From the NCBI RefSeq assembly GCF_030272615.1, contig NC_081412.1, positions 27,064,501-27,128,500 on the forward strand: a DNA stretch of 64,000 bases. The letters are read 5' to 3'. Made by a program: the position numbers and the translations under genes. Source of the DNA: Cryptomeria japonica. Taxonomy: Eukaryota; Streptophyta; Pinopsida; Cupressales; Cupressaceae. The notes beneath the pieces were generated by a model. It saw nothing but the letters and a program-made list of their open reading frames with translations, made no database searches and was not told the DNA's origin. Shown here piece by piece: positions 62,936 through 64,000 of the stretch. Numbering within the stretch: position 1 is the first letter of the stretch; every line of letters starts with the position of its first letter.

Positions 62936-64000
62936 TTAAGCATAGTATCTACGCAAGTGCATAGCGTTTATAGGGTCTTTAAGAGACGTACCATCTACAC
63001 CCGCTATTTTGTAAGCACCTGATCCATAATCTTCAATAACGATATACGGTCCAAGCCAATTAGGACTAAATTTTCCCTTTTCTTCAGGTAAGGCATTCAC
63101 ATTGCGTTGATTCTCATAGAGCACTAAGTCACCCACTGAGAAGGAACGTTGAATGACCTTATCATTATAGCTTCGTTGTAGAGTTTTGTGATATGCTTGA
63201 ATATGCTCAAGAGCATTTATACGCTGTTCATCAAGCATCTCAAGCTGTTGAAGTTTTTGTTCTCTGTAAGCGTCATCATCTACTATACCTTTGAGAGAAA
63301 CTCTAAGTGACGGAATCTCTAATTCTAAAGGCATAATAGCATCAGCACCATAAACAAGATTATAAGGTGTAGTTCCGGTAGCAATTCGTACACTCGTTCG
63401 GTAGGCCCAAAGAGCATAGATTAGCTGAGTACTCCAATCCTTACCATGCTTATTCACAGTTTTACGAAGAATTTGTTCAATTATCTTATTGGATGATTCG
63501 GCTTGACCATTTGATTGAGGATAGTATGGTGTAGAAAATCGATGTTTTATATGATACTTCTCAAGGAATTTCTTCACGTCCTTGTTCTTAAATGATGTCC
63601 CATTATCAAAGATTATAGTGGAAGGTATCCCAAATCGAGAAATAATATTTTCTAGAAGAAATCGACAAATCACTTCAGCAGTAGTGGAGCGAAGGGGAAC
63701 GGCTTCTACCCACTTTGTAAAGTAATCTGTTGCGGTTATAATGAAAGTATGTCCTTGAGATGAAGGAGGGGAGATTTTACCAATAAGATCCAGCCCCCAT
63801 GCAGAGAAAGGCCAAGAAGCTACATGAGAACGAAGTTCTTGGGTAGGAGCATGAATCAAATTGTTGTGTTGTTGACATTGATGACATTTTTTAACAAATG
63901 AAAAAGAATCCTGCTGCATAGTTTGCCAATAATATCCCATGCGAAGCAATCTTTGAACCAAGGATTTGCCTCCAAAATGCCCCCCACAGGCACCTGAATG
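62936..64000 (-). CDS. Ty3/gypsy pol C-terminal part: integrase (open to window edge)
   Basis: The frame is open from the window edge down to TAA at 62,936, about 354 codons without a stop. It starts with the HHCC zinc finger (HSGACGGH at the edge, CHQCQQH at about 63,880). The DDE core follows: WGLDLIGKI, TDYFTKWVEAVPL, FDNGTSFKNK and SNGQAESSNK, giving the D, D-35-E set. The C-terminal region has FSVGDLVLYENQ and KFSPNWLGPYIVIEDYGSGAYKI. It inserts the DNA copy into the genome. The sequence matches the Tat/Athila-type clade in style. Protease, reverse transcriptase and RNase H should lie beyond 64,000. It is less decayed than the PMD gene beside it. Confidence 0.95.
   Translation of the reverse strand, partial: HSGACGGHFGGKSLVQRLLRMGYYWQTMQQDSFSFVKKCHQCQQHNNLIHAPTQELRSHVASWPFSAWGLDLIGKISPPSSQGHTFIITATDYFTKWVEAVPLRSTTAEVICRFLLENIISRFGIPSTIIFDNGTSFKNKDVKKFLEKYHIKHRFSTPYYPQSNGQAESSNKIIEQILRKTVNKHGKDWSTQLIYALWAYRTSVRIATGTTPYNLVYGADAIMPLELEIPSLRVSLKGIVDDDAYREQKLQQLEMLDEQRINALEHIQAYHKTLQRSYNDKVIQRSFSVGDLVLYENQRNVNALPEEKGKFSPNWLGPYIVIEDYGSGAYKIAGVDGTSLKDPINAMHLRRYYA

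Larger units (their letters stand above)
59325..64000 (-). mobile_element. Ty3/gypsy retrotransposon internal region (Tat/Athila-like), incomplete at window edge
   Basis: The pol end on the minus strand (62,936-64,000), a plus-strand additional gene, a PPT and the 3' LTR lie in the order expected for a large plant Ty3/gypsy element read right to left. Additional genes between pol and the 3' LTR, sometimes antisense, have been described for the Tat and related lineages. The rest of pol, gag, the primer-binding site and the 5' LTR lie outside the window. Confidence 0.8.

Overview
The window is nuclear DNA from a land plant, probably a seed plant with a large, repeat-filled genome such as a conifer; the species cannot be fixed from the sequence. 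It is AT-rich and I find no intact host gene. Almost everything recognisable is transposable-element (TE) sequence, old and nested, with captured host-gene pieces inside some elements. Introns have normal GT/AG borders, and most reading frames are broken by scattered stop codons.

Layout. 1-5,260: diverged repeats and AT-rich DNA. 5,261-6,039: 3' end of a Ty3/gypsy LTR element. 6,040 to about 16-17.5 kb: a Helitron read on the minus strand. It has a candidate 3' hairpin/CTAG end, a decayed Rep-helicase gene (7,288-11,648) with the HUH and two-tyrosine motifs still visible, and a replication protein A (RPA1-like) gene (14,060-16,228) that reads as about 599 codons over three exons. 17.76-18.14 and 38.67-43.77 kb: two parts of one complex repeat array. 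A 20,526-bp CACTA (En/Spm) transposon, 18,139-38,664, splits this array; it has matching 31-bp terminal inverted repeats and a perfect TCA target duplication. 43.8-57.1 kb: AT-rich intergenic DNA with two tRNA-derived SINEs, two inverted members of a MITE-like family and several short tandem duplications. 57,665-64,000: a Ty3/gypsy LTR retrotransposon with one LTR, an antisense plant-mobile-domain gene and the integrase end of pol.

The CACTA element is the most interesting object. On its minus strand it carries a full-length transposase gene (TAD, Transposase_21, DUF4218, DUF4216 and a poly-aspartate tail made by a GAT microsatellite). Downstream lies a second multi-exon gene whose first half is a divergent SET-domain (protein methyltransferase-like) fold and whose last exons look like the En/Spm second-protein family. 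On the plus strand near its right end it carries a captured chimera of a PPR fragment and an mTERF gene. A hairpin-forming inverted repeat with about 86-bp arms lies near its left end.

Nesting order from the junctions: the Helitron inserted into an LTR-element relic, because similarity to a second LTR copy at 59.3-59.5 kb stops at the proposed Helitron end. The CACTA element inserted into the repeat array, where a paralogous unfilled site lies at 40.02-40.08 kb. The right-hand LTR element inserted into one copy of a 0.5-kb duplicated sequence, whose other copy at 46.6-47.1 kb is uninterrupted. In all four TE genes the stop codons interrupt otherwise continuous family-like reading frames and can each be explained by one C-to-T or G-to-A change, as expected for methylated, silenced plant TEs. 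All function statements are from family resemblance by eye; no database search was possible.
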